A stretch of DNA of 64,000 nucleotides, from NCBI RefSeq assembly GCF_002100145.1, contig NZ_JXQD01000018.1, positions 310,001-374,000 on the forward strand. The letters are read 5' to 3'. The position numbers and the translations under genes are program-made. Under the pieces are notes generated by a model, which was not told the DNA's origin, made no database searches, and saw only the letters and a list, made by a program, of their open reading frames with translations. This document shows, in pieces, positions 9,317-19,634 of this stretch. The stretch comes from Vibrio sp. qd031. GTDB lineage: Bacteria > Pseudomonadota > Gammaproteobacteria > Enterobacterales > Vibrionaceae. Each line of letters begins with the position of its first letter. The stretch's first letter is position 1.

Positions 9317-9790
9317 ATGTTTACTGTTATTCGAAATATTTTCATCACAATGATTTTCTTTAGCGCGGCCGCTTCCGTAGCCTAAACACCACCCGCTCAA
9401 GGCTTTGCAAGCTACTCTGTCAATCACACGGATACCGCTCATTACCAGGTTAATAACGACAATACCGTTACCGATACTGTCATCGGCTTAATGTGGCAAC
9501 AAGACTTTAAAGTATTGTGCTATAAAGACGCCATTGAATTTGCGAAAACAACCAATATTGGCGGCTACAACGACTGGCGTTTACCTACGATTAAAGAGCT
9601 TCAAGCCATCGTTGATTACACTCGCTCACCCCAAGCAACAAATTCCGCCGCGATTGACCCGATTTTTTCCATATCGACCATCAAAGATGAGCAAGGTAAT
9701 GCACGAGACTATCCAAATGGCCACGGGCCTCAAGGTGATGTGATTCGCATTGACAACTATGTTCGCCCTGTTCGACATATAAGCCAGTAA
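9317..9790 (+). pseudogene. Decayed DUF1566 (Lcl) secreted protein gene
   Basis: The frame begins at ATG 9317 with a signal peptide (MFTVIRNIFITMIFFSAAAS) and is interrupted by TAA at 9383-9385 right at the predicted cleavage region. It then continues in frame through GLMWQQD, YNDWRLPTIKELQAIVDYTR and IDNYVRPVR, the standard DUF1566 landmarks. The stretch of about 50 residues that normally sits between the DPIF segment and the DYPNGHGPQGD segment (with the WSSTT motif) is missing, so an internal deletion accompanies the stop. From 9491 an ORF of 99 codons remains open but would lack an export signal. In intact relatives DUF1566 proteins are exported and of unknown function. Confidence 0.8.
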
Positions 9791-10147
9791 ATGTTGTTGT
9801 CGGAAGGGAATAGAGATCGCTCAGTCACAATAAAGACTGATCAAATACATTAGAGTTTGATCAAAGCTGGGCAAAAGAGGGCAAAGACGCTAACACACTT
9901 CTGCCCCAAAGTTTGCTAGCTTAACTTGGGGCCGATAAATCCAGTCAGGAATTCCCGAACTTTTTCTAATACCTGACGAGAAGAAAGGCATGCTCGTTCT
10001 AGGGCGACAATCATCAACTTTGCACCAAAGCAATGCATTGATTGTAAGCTGTCTAGCTAGACAACTTGCTATAAAATGGCATATAGCAATATGAAATATT
10101 AAGGTGTCTATTTTTGTTTAAAATCGAATATAAAATTTTCTTTTTGT
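9791..10147. other. Intergenic region upstream of groES with several dyads
   Basis: No gene is seen. Landmarks: a dyad TCAGTC/GACTGA within 9821-9840; TGATCAAA/TTTGATCA arms at 9839-9846 and 9856-9863; and a perfect 14-bp palindrome TGTCTAGCTAGACA at 10050-10063. No CIRCE element (the HrcA operator) is present. The palindrome recurs in near form upstream of the first hsp20 gene. Confidence 0.5.
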
Positions 10148-10178
10148 CCCTTGAACTCACTTTTCGTTGTCCCTATTT
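10148..10178 (+). promoter_or_regulatory. Probable sigma-32 (RpoH) heat-shock promoter of groES-groEL
   Basis: CCCTTGAA (10148-10155) is a near-perfect sigma-32 -35 element and CCCTATTT (10171-10178) matches the CCCCATNT -10 type, with 15 bases between the TTGAA core and the CCC. It lies about 80 bases upstream of groES. Confidence 0.65.
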
Positions 10179-10258
10179 TCCTAATCGGGAGAGTACTACA
10201 TAGCTCTACCCATCACCATTATGTCTTTTATGTTTAACAATTGTAGGAGGCTAACCTC

Positions 10259-12186
<1,928 letters not shown>

Positions 12187-12195
12187 TAAAGAAAC

Positions 12196-12219
12196 TAAGC
12201 GGGCAAGGAAGTCCGCTTA
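12196..12219 (+). terminator. Hairpin after groEL
   Basis: TAAGCGG (12196-12202) pairs with CCGCTTA (12213-12219) ten bases past the groEL stop. It is followed by an AT-rich stretch with few T in a row, so it may be a partial terminator. Confidence 0.55.
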
Positions 12220-12311
12220 ATTATTAGGTATAGATAATATGAACTCAAAGCTTTTTATTATTAAATGATCTTTCAATCATGCCAGTTATAAGGAGTTTTT
12301 ATAAATTACAG

Positions 12312-12341
12312 CTTGAAAAAGGATTTATAAAATACTATAAA
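12312..12341 (+). promoter_or_regulatory. Probable promoter of the hsp20 genes
   Basis: CTTGAAA at 12312-12318 matches a -35 box for sigma-32 or sigma-70, and TATAAA (12336-12341) lies 17 bases after TTGAAA. The -10 is not of the sigma-32 type, so the sigma factor is uncertain. A near copy of the palindrome seen before groES lies just downstream at 12356-12369. Confidence 0.45.
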
Positions 12342-12359
12342 GTCATTGTAAAAGTTGTC

Positions 12360-12420
12360 TAGATAGAAACTTTTATATCTATTGTTTTTATTTTGTATTG
12401 CTTCTTATGGAGGATATATT
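12360..12420 (+). promoter_or_regulatory. Candidate ROSE-like RNA thermometer in the hsp20 5' leader
   Basis: The leader can form an upstream hairpin (TAGATA 12360-12365 with TATCTA 12376-12381). Directly before the start, TTGCTTC (12398-12404) can fold back on the ribosome site GGAGGA (12409-12414) across a TTAT loop, with a G-G mismatch inside the helix. ROSE thermometers of ibpA-type genes use a conserved UUGCU sequence to mask the ribosome site in this way, including a G-G pair. The assignment rests on hand folding only. Confidence 0.4.
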
Positions 12421-12900
12421 ATGAACTCAATCGACCTTACTCCACTATATCGAAATAGTGTAGGATTTGACCGCTTAGCATCACTGCTAGACCATGCGTT
12501 AACGAGTGAAACAACTGTTGGCGGTTACCCCCCATACAACATAGAAGTTCTTAGCGAGAACCGTTACGCCATTACATTGGCTGTAGCTGGCTTTGTGCAA
12601 GAAGAACTTGATATTCAAGTTGAGAAAGGCGTACTGACTGTGCGCGGCAATAAGAGCTCTGAACCGGAAAGCAAATATCTCTATCAAGGTATAGCCAACC
12701 GTACATTTGAGCGTAAATTTAACTTAGCAGATTATGTTGAAGTTACCGACGCAGATCTCTCCCATGGTTTATTAACTATTACTTTGGTTAAAGAAATTCC
12801 TGAAGAAATGAAGCCTAAATCTATCGCCATTAATCAAGGTGGTAATATTCTAGAGCATAAATCTGAAGGTAATGATGACCGTAAAGTTAATAAAAAATAA
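12421..12900 (+). CDS. IbpA-type small heat-shock protein (Hsp20)
   Basis: A 159-residue alpha-crystallin chaperone that holds unfolding proteins for refolding. The alpha-crystallin domain runs from about residue 34 (PPYNIEVLSENRYAITLAVAGF) to about 130, with LTVRGNK in the middle and the conserved hydrophobic beta-strand near HGLLTITLVKEIPEEMKPKSI. The C-terminal IAI motif fits the I-x-I oligomer contact. The start at 12421 follows GGAGG at ideal spacing. It sits between groEL and another hsp20 in one orientation, with its own promoter and a leader that may be temperature-sensing. The N-terminal LTPLYRNSVGFDRL is typical of the IbpA/B class. Confidence 0.93.
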   Translation: MNSIDLTPLYRNSVGFDRLASLLDHALTSETTVGGYPPYNIEVLSENRYAITLAVAGFVQEELDIQVEKGVLTVRGNKSSEPESKYLYQGIANRTFERKFNLADYVEVTDADLSHGLLTITLVKEIPEEMKPKSIAINQGGNILEHKSEGNDDRKVNKK

Positions 12901-12906
12901 CTAATT

Positions 12907-12929
12907 AGAGGGTGTATAGCGCACCCTCT
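12907..12929 (+). terminator. Intercistronic hairpin between the two hsp20 genes
   Basis: A perfect 8-bp stem AGAGGGTG (12907-12914) / CACCCTCT (12922-12929) directly after the first hsp20. It has no U-tract, so it may be a stabiliser or weak terminator. Confidence 0.45.
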
Positions 12930-12972
12930 GTATTATTGGTTATGAATGTTGCCTAAATTGGGAGGGTATTTT

Positions 12973-13581
12973 ATGAACATTGAGAAACTAAATCCATGGA
13001 ATTGGTTTAAACATAAAGAAGATTCAAGTAACCAAATCCCGCTATTTCAGAATGAAGCATTTTCTGAAGCTCGTACTAGTGGCACTACTTTAGTATCACC
13101 ACAGCAAAGATCGCCTCTCCAACTACACGAAGAAATGGGCCGTATGTTTGATGACATATGGCAGTCACTAAGGATGCCAAGTTCTTCACACTTGTCCCGC
13201 GCCAGCTCATTGCTCATCAGTAACCCGCTGAGCGATAGATTACTCTTTGCAAATCGATCAAAACTTGATGTATCCGTCAGCGAGAATGAATATAAAATTT
13301 CAGTTGAGCTCCCTGGACTTTCAGAAAACGATATTCAAATTGAATTGAGTCCGAATACATTAATTGTGAAAGGGCAAATGAAGCAGGATAAAGAGTCTAA
13401 AGGTAAACAGTATTACTGCGTTGAACGTAGTATGGGTGCATTTCAACGTACCTTGTCTCTACCTGATGATGTAGATCAAGATGCAATCTCAGCAACGATG
13501 AAAAACGCTCTTCTGGTCATTAAACTCCCAAGAAAAACAACTGCAAGGAACAGCATCAAACGTGTCTCTATTTCGTCTTGA
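12973..13581 (+). CDS. Second Hsp20/alpha-crystallin chaperone (non-IbpA class)
   Basis: A 202-residue small heat-shock protein with a long N-terminal arm (about 1-90, containing LQLHEEMGRMFDDIWQSL) and an alpha-crystallin domain (about 95-195: KLDVSVSENEYKISVELPGL, then ALLVIKLPRK). This class differs from IbpA and resembles stand-alone Hsp20 proteins carried in bacterial heat-resistance islands. It starts at 12973 after GGGAGGG; an upstream in-frame start would add nine residues. It lies in the same strand order after the IbpA-type gene with 72 bases between, so both may be read from one transcript. The C-terminal RVSISS is a plausible weak I-x-I contact. Confidence 0.9.
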   Translation: MNIEKLNPWNWFKHKEDSSNQIPLFQNEAFSEARTSGTTLVSPQQRSPLQLHEEMGRMFDDIWQSLRMPSSSHLSRASSLLISNPLSDRLLFANRSKLDVSVSENEYKISVELPGLSENDIQIELSPNTLIVKGQMKQDKESKGKQYYCVERSMGAFQRTLSLPDDVDQDAISATMKNALLVIKLPRKTTARNSIKRVSISS

Positions 13582-13694
13582 ATAAGCTTAGAGGCAAGTT
13601 CTTTTCGTCAATTAACCCAATAAACTAGGGCAACGCGTGGTTAGTTTACATATGCATCTGAGCCACTACTATTTCATCCTCGGGAGGGAGGGGC

Positions 13695-14057
13695 ATGACC
13701 AATCAAAGTTGCAATAACAAATTGCTGAACAACGTTCTTCTAATTTGTAAAACAAGTACAAGTACTGAAGGTTTCGCTAGGCTGTTCGACAGCTATAATT
13801 TTTCCGTGGACATTCGTCATGATAACCTGAAGGATATTGATTTTGGTCAGTATGGTGCGGTTGTACACATTACTAACTCCTCTAACTCCCTTACAGAGCT
13901 ACTAGGCCGCAGAATCGAGTCAATAAAAGATGAGGAATGGATTCTAATTTCAGGTGATGATGAGGACTTGCATTGTACTGTTCAGTTGACTGTGCTCGCG
14001 TCTGAGGAACTGAAACTATACGTAAGAACGCTTTGGGCCAAGTTCAATATCACGTAA
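13695..14057 (+). CDS. Hypothetical protein closing the heat-shock block
   Basis: A 120-residue acidic protein that I do not recognise. It has no signal peptide or membrane segment. The pattern NNVLLICKTSTSTEGFARLFDSY, then YGAVVHITN, then WILISGDD suggests alternating beta-strands and helices, somewhat like a receiver or Rossmann-type fold, but the acidic phosphoacceptor pattern of a response regulator is not evident. An exceptionally strong ribosome site (GGGAGGGAGGGG) precedes the ATG at 13695, which argues for real expression. It lies 113 bases after the second hsp20 on the same strand and before the insertion sequence. Function unknown; co-location suggests a stress role only weakly. Confidence 0.65.
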   Translation: MTNQSCNNKLLNNVLLICKTSTSTEGFARLFDSYNFSVDIRHDNLKDIDFGQYGAVVHITNSSNSLTELLGRRIESIKDEEWILISGDDEDLHCTVQLTVLASEELKLYVRTLWAKFNIT

Positions 14058-14292
14058 GTTTGTTATACCTCAACTTAGTTCTCCTCAGCAGGTTATTCTA
14101 TATATCGTGCTCTATTAAGGGTACTCAGAAAATAAGATGATGTTACCTTATTTGTTTAAATTTTCTAACGGTATCTTCTTCAGGCACTGTTGTGAGCCTT
14201 GCCTGATTAAGTTTTGCAATACTAAAAGTTATTTGAAGGGCTGCTCGTTGCCCTAGCACCAACTCACTTCTGTCGTCCAAAAGCGAGTTAGG

Positions 14293-14308
14293 AAACGGTC
14301 AGTCTTTA
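14293..14308 (+). repeat. Left copy of the 16-bp IS target-site duplication
   Basis: AAACGGTCAGTCTTTA immediately before the left end of the insertion sequence, identical to 16075-16090. Confidence 0.85.
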
Positions 14309-16074
14309 TGTGATCACCAAGCGATTCTGTCGTACCTTAATTACCAAGCGACTTTGTCATTGCAATAACTACCGAGGGATTTTGACGGGACTAAATTGGC
14401 TTACCTTTTAAAGTAATTAATTAAACTTTAGAAGGGGCTAAGGATGTTCTATATGGATTCTAAATCCCAGTTTACTGTCGATATCATTTGCAAAATTATC
14501 GAGGGTAAAATCAGTATCAATAGTGCCACTACCTTGCTCAATAAGTCTCGGCGAACTGTTGAACGTTATCTAAGCCGATATCGGAAAGAAGGTATTCGCT
14601 TCATCATTCATGGAAATCAGGGGCGTTCTCCAGTCAATAAGATCCCTGATTCGCTCAAGAAAGAAGTCCAAAGCCTCATACAAACTAAGTACTTCGATTT
14701 CAATTTGCAGCATCTCTCTGAAGTCCTCAAACAGAACGAAGGGATCGCTATTAAGCGTGAAACGTTACGCTCTTGGGCACACGATATCCATCATGTTAAA
14801 CGTGCTAAGCGACGCAGAACTCGCGTCAGGAAGTATCGTGAGCGTATGGAGCTACCTGGATTAATGCTTCAAATGGATGGGAGCCCTCATCGCTGGTTTG
14901 GTGATGAGAAATCTTGTTTGATTGCTATGATTGATGACGCTACCAGTGATATTCACGCTCAATTTTTCCCCTCTGAGACCACCGAAGGCTGTATGAGGGT
15001 AATGAGAGCCTATATTGAGAAACGAGGGATATTTAAGACGCTCTACGTCGATAGAGCAGGTATCTTCAGTGGTCCCAAGCGAAGCAACTTCTCCCAGATG
15101 CAACGAGCTTGTGAGGAGCTTGGAATTGAAATTATCTTTGCTAACTCACCACAAGGAAAGGGACGCATTGAACGCTCATTCGATACCTTCCAAGATAGGC
15201 TTGTACTAGAACTACGACTGCACAACATTACCGATATGGAAGGCGCGAATCGTTATTTACAAGAAGAGTTCATACCCAATTATTGGGATGAAAATGTTCG
15301 TGTTCAGCCCAAAAGTTCACGGTCTGCCTTTAAGCGCTTACCGCCCGATTTAGACCTCAACAGCATCTGCGTACAGAAAGAGTATCGAACCATACGACGC
15401 GATCATACGTTTGGCTTTGGTAATAAAAGGTATATTATCGACTCGCCTATCCGCTATTCCATTGAAAACCAAAAAGTAGAGATTAGATGCCAGTTCGATG
15501 GCACATTCTCCGCCTATTTTGGGCACCGTAGGCTAGATATTACCGAGCTGGTTGAGCCTCGTAAATGCAGTGAATACGGTAAAGAGGTTCAGCGGAAAAT
15601 AGAAGCCCTAGAGCTAGTAGAGCAGTTGGGTAGTATATCTAAAGCAGCCCGTATCCTTGGTTGTTCTCGCCAATCCCTTTACACCTATCAGAAAATAATG
15701 GCTGAGGAAGGACCTATGGGGCTGAAGCGGATCAATAAGCCCCTGAACCGCAGTAAGAATCGCATACCAGAGTATGCAGAAGACAAGATTATTGAGCTGA
15801 CGTTGCAGAACCCACACCTGACTTTGATGCAACTCACGATGGAGCTAAAACAACACGATATCAATGTGAGTATTGGTACGATTAAAAAAAATCTGGAAGG
15901 AAGAAAACCTCAGCACTAGAGAACTTAGGATTAAAAAATCACAATCACTGAATATCGACGTGTAAGGCGAGAAGTGTCAATCCTGACTAGAATGTAAGAG
16001 CATGACAGAATCGGTTGGTACTTATCCCGTCAAGATCCCTCAGTAATGACAGTCAAGATCCCTCAGTAATGACA
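14309..16074 (+). mobile_element. Complete insertion sequence, ISNCY/IS1202-like, with 16-bp target duplication
   Basis: A 1766-bp element bounded by imperfect terminal inverted repeats (left TGTGATCAC..., right read inward TGTCATTAC...; about 14 of 21 bases agree) and flanked by identical 16-bp direct repeats. Each end carries three copies of a motif resembling TACCNAGSGATTTTGTC: left at about 14314, 14341 and 14368 (27-bp period), right at about 16004, 16029 and 16052 in inverted orientation. They are probably transposase-binding sites. It contains one transposase gene. Long target duplications are a known trait of the IS1202 group. The identical duplications suggest recent arrival. Confidence 0.85.
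14444..15919 (+). CDS. ISNCY-family DDE transposase
   Basis: A 491-residue transposase. The N-terminal helix-turn-helix segment (about 10-60, SATTLLNKSRRTVERYLSRY) binds DNA. The catalytic core holds Asp145 (LQMDGSPHRW), Asp203 (LYVDRAG) and Glu243 (GKGRIERSF), a DDE triad with 39 residues between the last two. The segment GKGRIERSFDTFQDRL is typical of ISNCY and integrase-like transposases. A second helix-turn-helix lies near the C-terminus (SISKAARILGCSRQSLYTYQ, about 399-418). The reading frame is intact, so the element may still move. The start is 14444 (GGGG upstream) or 14453; they differ by three residues. Confidence 0.93.
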   Translation: MFYMDSKSQFTVDIICKIIEGKISINSATTLLNKSRRTVERYLSRYRKEGIRFIIHGNQGRSPVNKIPDSLKKEVQSLIQTKYFDFNLQHLSEVLKQNEGIAIKRETLRSWAHDIHHVKRAKRRRTRVRKYRERMELPGLMLQMDGSPHRWFGDEKSCLIAMIDDATSDIHAQFFPSETTEGCMRVMRAYIEKRGIFKTLYVDRAGIFSGPKRSNFSQMQRACEELGIEIIFANSPQGKGRIERSFDTFQDRLVLELRLHNITDMEGANRYLQEEFIPNYWDENVRVQPKSSRSAFKRLPPDLDLNSICVQKEYRTIRRDHTFGFGNKRYIIDSPIRYSIENQKVEIRCQFDGTFSAYFGHRRLDITELVEPRKCSEYGKEVQRKIEALELVEQLGSISKAARILGCSRQSLYTYQKIMAEEGPMGLKRINKPLNRSKNRIPEYAEDKIIELTLQNPHLTLMQLTMELKQHDINVSIGTIKKNLEGRKPQH

Positions 16075-16090
16075 AAACGGTCAGTCTTTA
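16075..16090 (+). repeat. Right copy of the 16-bp IS target-site duplication
   Basis: Identical to 14293-14308 and directly after the right IS end. The original sequence continues from 16091. Confidence 0.85.
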
Positions 16091-16255
16091 TTGTCACTCA
16101 ATGGACTTCACGGGTCGAAATGAAGTGCGCAAATGATCAAACGTTGTTTCCTAACTCGTCAATTCTTCACATTTGCGATCCGGCATCATTTGCTGTCGAC
16201 AGTGGTTGTAGCCATTAAAGGCTCACCACCAGCTTTGATGACGGTATCCTCGTAC

Positions 16256-17476
16256 TCAGCTGTTTTTCGCCTCGTAAAAATTCCGAAACTCAGTGGGCGT
16301 CTTACCTGTCTCTTTTTTAAATGCTTTATAGAATGATGAGCGCGCATTAAAGCCAACTTCTAACGCAACATTGAGTACTGACTCTTTATTTTCGATGATT
16401 TTTGGTTTGGCGGTTTCGATACGCCATCGATTCACAAAATCGAAGAAGTTCGTTCCCATGGTTTCATTTAAGGTTTGGGATATATAATTTGGAGAAATTG
16501 CCACATGGCGCGCAAGTTTATGTAACGATAAACTTGAATCCAAATGCAATTGTTCTTGTTCCATAGTGGCATTTATTTTATCTGCAATTCGTTGAGCTTG
16601 ATCACTACTAAGTGCAGAACGCTCATATTTGTTAACCGCTATTTTTTTAGCGGTTATGTTCGACTCTAATTCAGACTTATTACCGCCTTCTTGAACATTA
16701 TTCCTATCAGGTTCGTCATCCATATAGCGACCGTCAAACCCTGGCTTTTGTCTTAGTCCCCAATAAGCTAAAGTCCAAACTAGAATCAATATTAATGTCA
16801 AACCAAATCTATACCCAAATAACGGATTATCTTGTACTAACGTCGAGACTAAACTTGCAAAGGAAAATAGCCAAGTCCCTGAGATAATAATTAATACCCA
16901 ACTCAACCAACCCAGTTCACGTTGCTCATTACTTGCGAACAAATCCTTGAGCTGTTTTCGATAGCTCGATAGACGAATAATGATCCGAAACACATAGTAC
17001 CCAGACTGCGCCAACCAAATTAACATCGCCACAAACATGCTTATGACGACGATAAGTGGGAATCCAGAATCGATATCCGCTCCATCGTTAAAAATGGCCT
17101 GGTGGATTTCTGGGGGTAAACTGAGGATTAACCCTGCGACAATCACACCAAAAATAAAGGGGAAAAGTTGAAGTGCGTGCCTAGTTTGTATCCGCCAAGG
17201 TATATCTGAAGTCAGTCCTTCAACATAGAGCCAAAACGCAGGGGCGAGTATCAGCCATGCTGGAAATATGGTGGCGACATAGGCCGCGCTCCATCCTGGT
17301 TTAAACAAAGAAACCGCTGGCCCTAACACAATGACGGCAGTCGCCAAAAAGAACACCGCCAACGGCAAATAGGTTTGGGTATGAAATGCGCGTATTAGAA
17401 ACTGAGGGAAACAAAACCCTATTTGCCCAAGTATCACCATTGTAATCGCAAGCGCGACAAGATCGTCCAAGACCAC
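16256..17476 (-). CDS. Membrane-anchored AraC-family regulator
   Basis: A 406-residue protein with seven or so hydrophobic segments in residues about 1-240 and an AraC-type DNA-binding domain at about 300-400 (LHKLARHVAISPNYISQTLNE and ALEVGFNARSSFYKAFKKETGKTP). Such proteins sense a signal in or across the inner membrane and regulate neighbouring genes. A charged linker (about 245-300) joins the two parts. The start at 17476 is GTG after GAGGGG with tight spacing, so an alternative start is possible. It is divergent from the DUF4386 membrane protein at 17736, the likely target. Confidence 0.83.
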   Translation of the reverse strand: MVLDDLVALAITMVILGQIGFCFPQFLIRAFHTQTYLPLAVFFLATAVIVLGPAVSLFKPGWSAAYVATIFPAWLILAPAFWLYVEGLTSDIPWRIQTRHALQLFPFIFGVIVAGLILSLPPEIHQAIFNDGADIDSGFPLIVVISMFVAMLIWLAQSGYYVFRIIIRLSSYRKQLKDLFASNEQRELGWLSWVLIIISGTWLFSFASLVSTLVQDNPLFGYRFGLTLILILVWTLAYWGLRQKPGFDGRYMDDEPDRNNVQEGGNKSELESNITAKKIAVNKYERSALSSDQAQRIADKINATMEQEQLHLDSSLSLHKLARHVAISPNYISQTLNETMGTNFFDFVNRWRIETAKPKIIENKESVLNVALEVGFNARSSFYKAFKKETGKTPTEFRNFYEAKNS

Positions 17477-17735
17477 TTCCCCTCATCCATAAGTTTCAAT
17501 CAAGCGTTTAAACACAAGAATTGTACTGTCTCTTGGTCAATTAAAACACAAAAAAGTGTCCGCCCTTATAGTCTCGGACGACATCCGGGCCAATAACAGC
17601 AACACTTAGAGCCAATCGCTGGATTGTTACATCGACAAGACAATGTAGATGTACGAATCCATCGAGTAACACATAACACTAGTTTTATTGGCTCTTTAGA
17701 GTAGTAAAGCGCCACAATGTATAAGGAAATTTATC

Positions 17736-18404
17736 GTGAAAAATCTTCAAAAAATGGGCGGTGTTGCTGCTCTTTTACAAGCGACTTTGTACGTGTCAGC
17801 GTTCATTTATTTTGGTGCATTTTGGCGCTACCCGTCAGAGGGAAACGACTTACAAAAATTAGCGTTTCTGATAGAAAATCGGTCGAGCATCGCCATCGTA
17901 AATCTGTTTTTGTACGTCGTATTTGGCATTTTGTTAGCGGTGTTAGTCCTTACGCTTCACGAACGTTTGAAAAAAACGACCAATGCCCTATCACAAGCCG
18001 CCGCCGTCTTTGGGGTAATTTGGGTGGGCCTTGTCATTGCAAGTGGCATGATCGCAAACGTAGGGTTAAGCACCGTTGCCACATTATCTGCAAACTCTCC
18101 AGAGCAAGCTTGGTTGGTTTGGTTAGCCGTAGATACGGTTGCAGAAGGAATTGGTGGCGGAAACGAAATTGTTGGCGGTCTTTGGGTATTACTAATGAGT
18201 ATTGCTGCGCTAAAAAGCCATGCTCTCTCTAAAAATCTTAACTATTTAGGCGTGTTTGTTGGGATTTGTGGAATATTCACGGTTTACCCTGCAGAAATAC
18301 TAACTGTAATATTTGGATTGAGTCAGATTATTTGGTTCTTATGGCTAGGATTTAAACTATTAGCAAAGCCTTCATACCAGACAAAACATGCAGCCACTGT
18401 ATAA
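17736..18404 (+). CDS. DUF4386 family membrane protein
   Basis: A 222-residue inner-membrane protein with about six hydrophobic segments (around 8-28, 50-75, 85-110, 125-150, 160-180 and 185-210). The opening MGGVAALLQATLYVSAF and the overall layout match the DUF4386 family, which has no established function. The start is a GTG at 17736 preceded by AAGGAAA. It is divergent from the membrane AraC regulator with about 260 bases between; many DUF4386 genes sit beside such regulators, so they probably form a regulator-target pair. No terminator is obvious after it. Confidence 0.75.
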   Translation: MKNLQKMGGVAALLQATLYVSAFIYFGAFWRYPSEGNDLQKLAFLIENRSSIAIVNLFLYVVFGILLAVLVLTLHERLKKTTNALSQAAAVFGVIWVGLVIASGMIANVGLSTVATLSANSPEQAWLVWLAVDTVAEGIGGGNEIVGGLWVLLMSIAALKSHALSKNLNYLGVFVGICGIFTVYPAEILTVIFGLSQIIWFLWLGFKLLAKPSYQTKHAATV

Positions 18405-18629
18405 CACCAATTAATAGTTAGATTGTTTTGAGAGTGAGCACAAAAAGGGTATACGACTCCGTTTATTTTAATACTCAGTACAACCTATACTTTCAAAACT
18501 TCTAGCACTTACAGCTGTGCAATATATTCAATCAAGTCGATATCTTCACTCGTTAATAAGTATTATTAAAAACATAATACTAGACATATTAACCTACCGT
18601 GAAATTGCAGTAGCTAATAGCTAGTCAAT

Positions 18630-19532
18630 TTATAAAAAATACGATTTAATTTTCTTTCTCAGCCACACATTAGCTGGATTTTTAAGGTCTCGGTTGTGTG
18701 CAGTCAGTCGATATTGAATTGCCGATGAGGTAAAGGGAGTGCTTAAAATTTGCACCTCGAATTTGTCCGCAAACATCGCGGCAATTCTACTCGACATTGC
18801 GGCGATACAATTACTGTTCGAAACCATAGACATTTGCGATACCAACGAAGTACATTCTGCCGCGACGAGTCGCTCTGCCATATCTTCGTCAGTAAAAAAG
18901 TCGGCCAATCTCGTCTTCTCTCTACGCAATCGTAACGTGATGTGCTTCTCCGCATAGTATTGTTCAACGCTGATCGTGTTTGTTATACGCGGATGACCGT
19001 TGCGCGCAATGATGCACATTTGATCGTCAAACAGCGGCTCAGTAAAAAACGAACGGTTCGATATTGCAGAAAACTCAATCGCCAAATCACCTCGACGCTG
19101 GTTAAGATCTTGCACCAACCTCTCCTCGTCCGAGTGAGTCGGTAACAGCTCAATGCTCACCTCTCCTAGCTGACTGTCTTGCTCAATTTTTGGTAGCAAC
19201 ATCAACATAACGGGTTCAGAGGTGTAGATAACAAAATGATGAGGAATGTCTGTAGTAAAACCCTCGAGCCCCTTAACAGCATTATTAATTTGGAAGAGTG
19301 CCGGCTCAATTTGAGTGATCAGCGTTTGGGCGTTACGAGTAGGCGCAATTCCGCGCCCAGAGCGAACAAACAGCTCGGTACCTAGCTGCGTTTGCAGGCG
19401 CTTTAACAGCCCACTGACACCGGGTTGAGTCATCCCCATCTCTTCGGCCGCAAGCGTGATTGATTTGTGCCGATACACAGTGGCAAACACTGTTAAAAGG
19501 TTAAGATCTAGATTACTAGCAGGCATAAACAT
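18630..19532 (-). CDS. LysR-family regulator, divergent from the alkyl sulfatase
   Basis: A 300-residue LysR-type regulator. The winged helix-turn-helix is at about 9-66 (LNLLTVFATVYRHKSITLAAEEMGMTQPGVSGLLKRLQ, cited in part), and the effector-binding domain spans about 95-295. The gene is divergent from the sulfatase at 19635 with 102 bases between, the classic LysR arrangement, so it probably controls the sulfatase in response to a substrate-derived ligand. The start at 19532 has no clear ribosome site; a second ATG two codons on is equally possible. Confidence 0.87.
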   Translation of the reverse strand: MFMPASNLDLNLLTVFATVYRHKSITLAAEEMGMTQPGVSGLLKRLQTQLGTELFVRSGRGIAPTRNAQTLITQIEPALFQINNAVKGLEGFTTDIPHHFVIYTSEPVMLMLLPKIEQDSQLGEVSIELLPTHSDEERLVQDLNQRRGDLAIEFSAISNRSFFTEPLFDDQMCIIARNGHPRITNTISVEQYYAEKHITLRLRREKTRLADFFTDEDMAERLVAAECTSLVSQMSMVSNSNCIAAMSSRIAAMFADKFEVQILSTPFTSSAIQYRLTAHNRDLKNPANVWLRKKIKSYFL

Positions 19533-19634
19533 AACAATTTGTAATGTATTAGATACAGTTTCATTTATATATTCATATATGTCAATCGTCTAAATTAGCC
19601 CTAAACCAGACTCCACTGCACTTATGAGGCTACT

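Noticed and set aside
9791..10258. CIRCE element for HrcA control of groESL
   Set aside because: No TTAGCACTC-N9-GAGTGCTAA dyad is present; a sigma-32-type promoter was found instead.
13695..14057. Response-regulator receiver domain
   Set aside because: The strand pattern is reminiscent, but the acidic pocket, phosphoacceptor Asp context and conserved Lys are not evident.
14284..16158. Integron attC-like site around the IS
   Set aside because: The palindromic arms read GTTAGG... to ...CCTAAC, the reverse of the RYYYAAC...GTTRRRY order required, and no integrase or cassette array is present.
16015..16218. 67-codon frame after the IS
   Set aside because: It begins inside the IS end, spans the target duplication and has no ribosome site or recognisable product.
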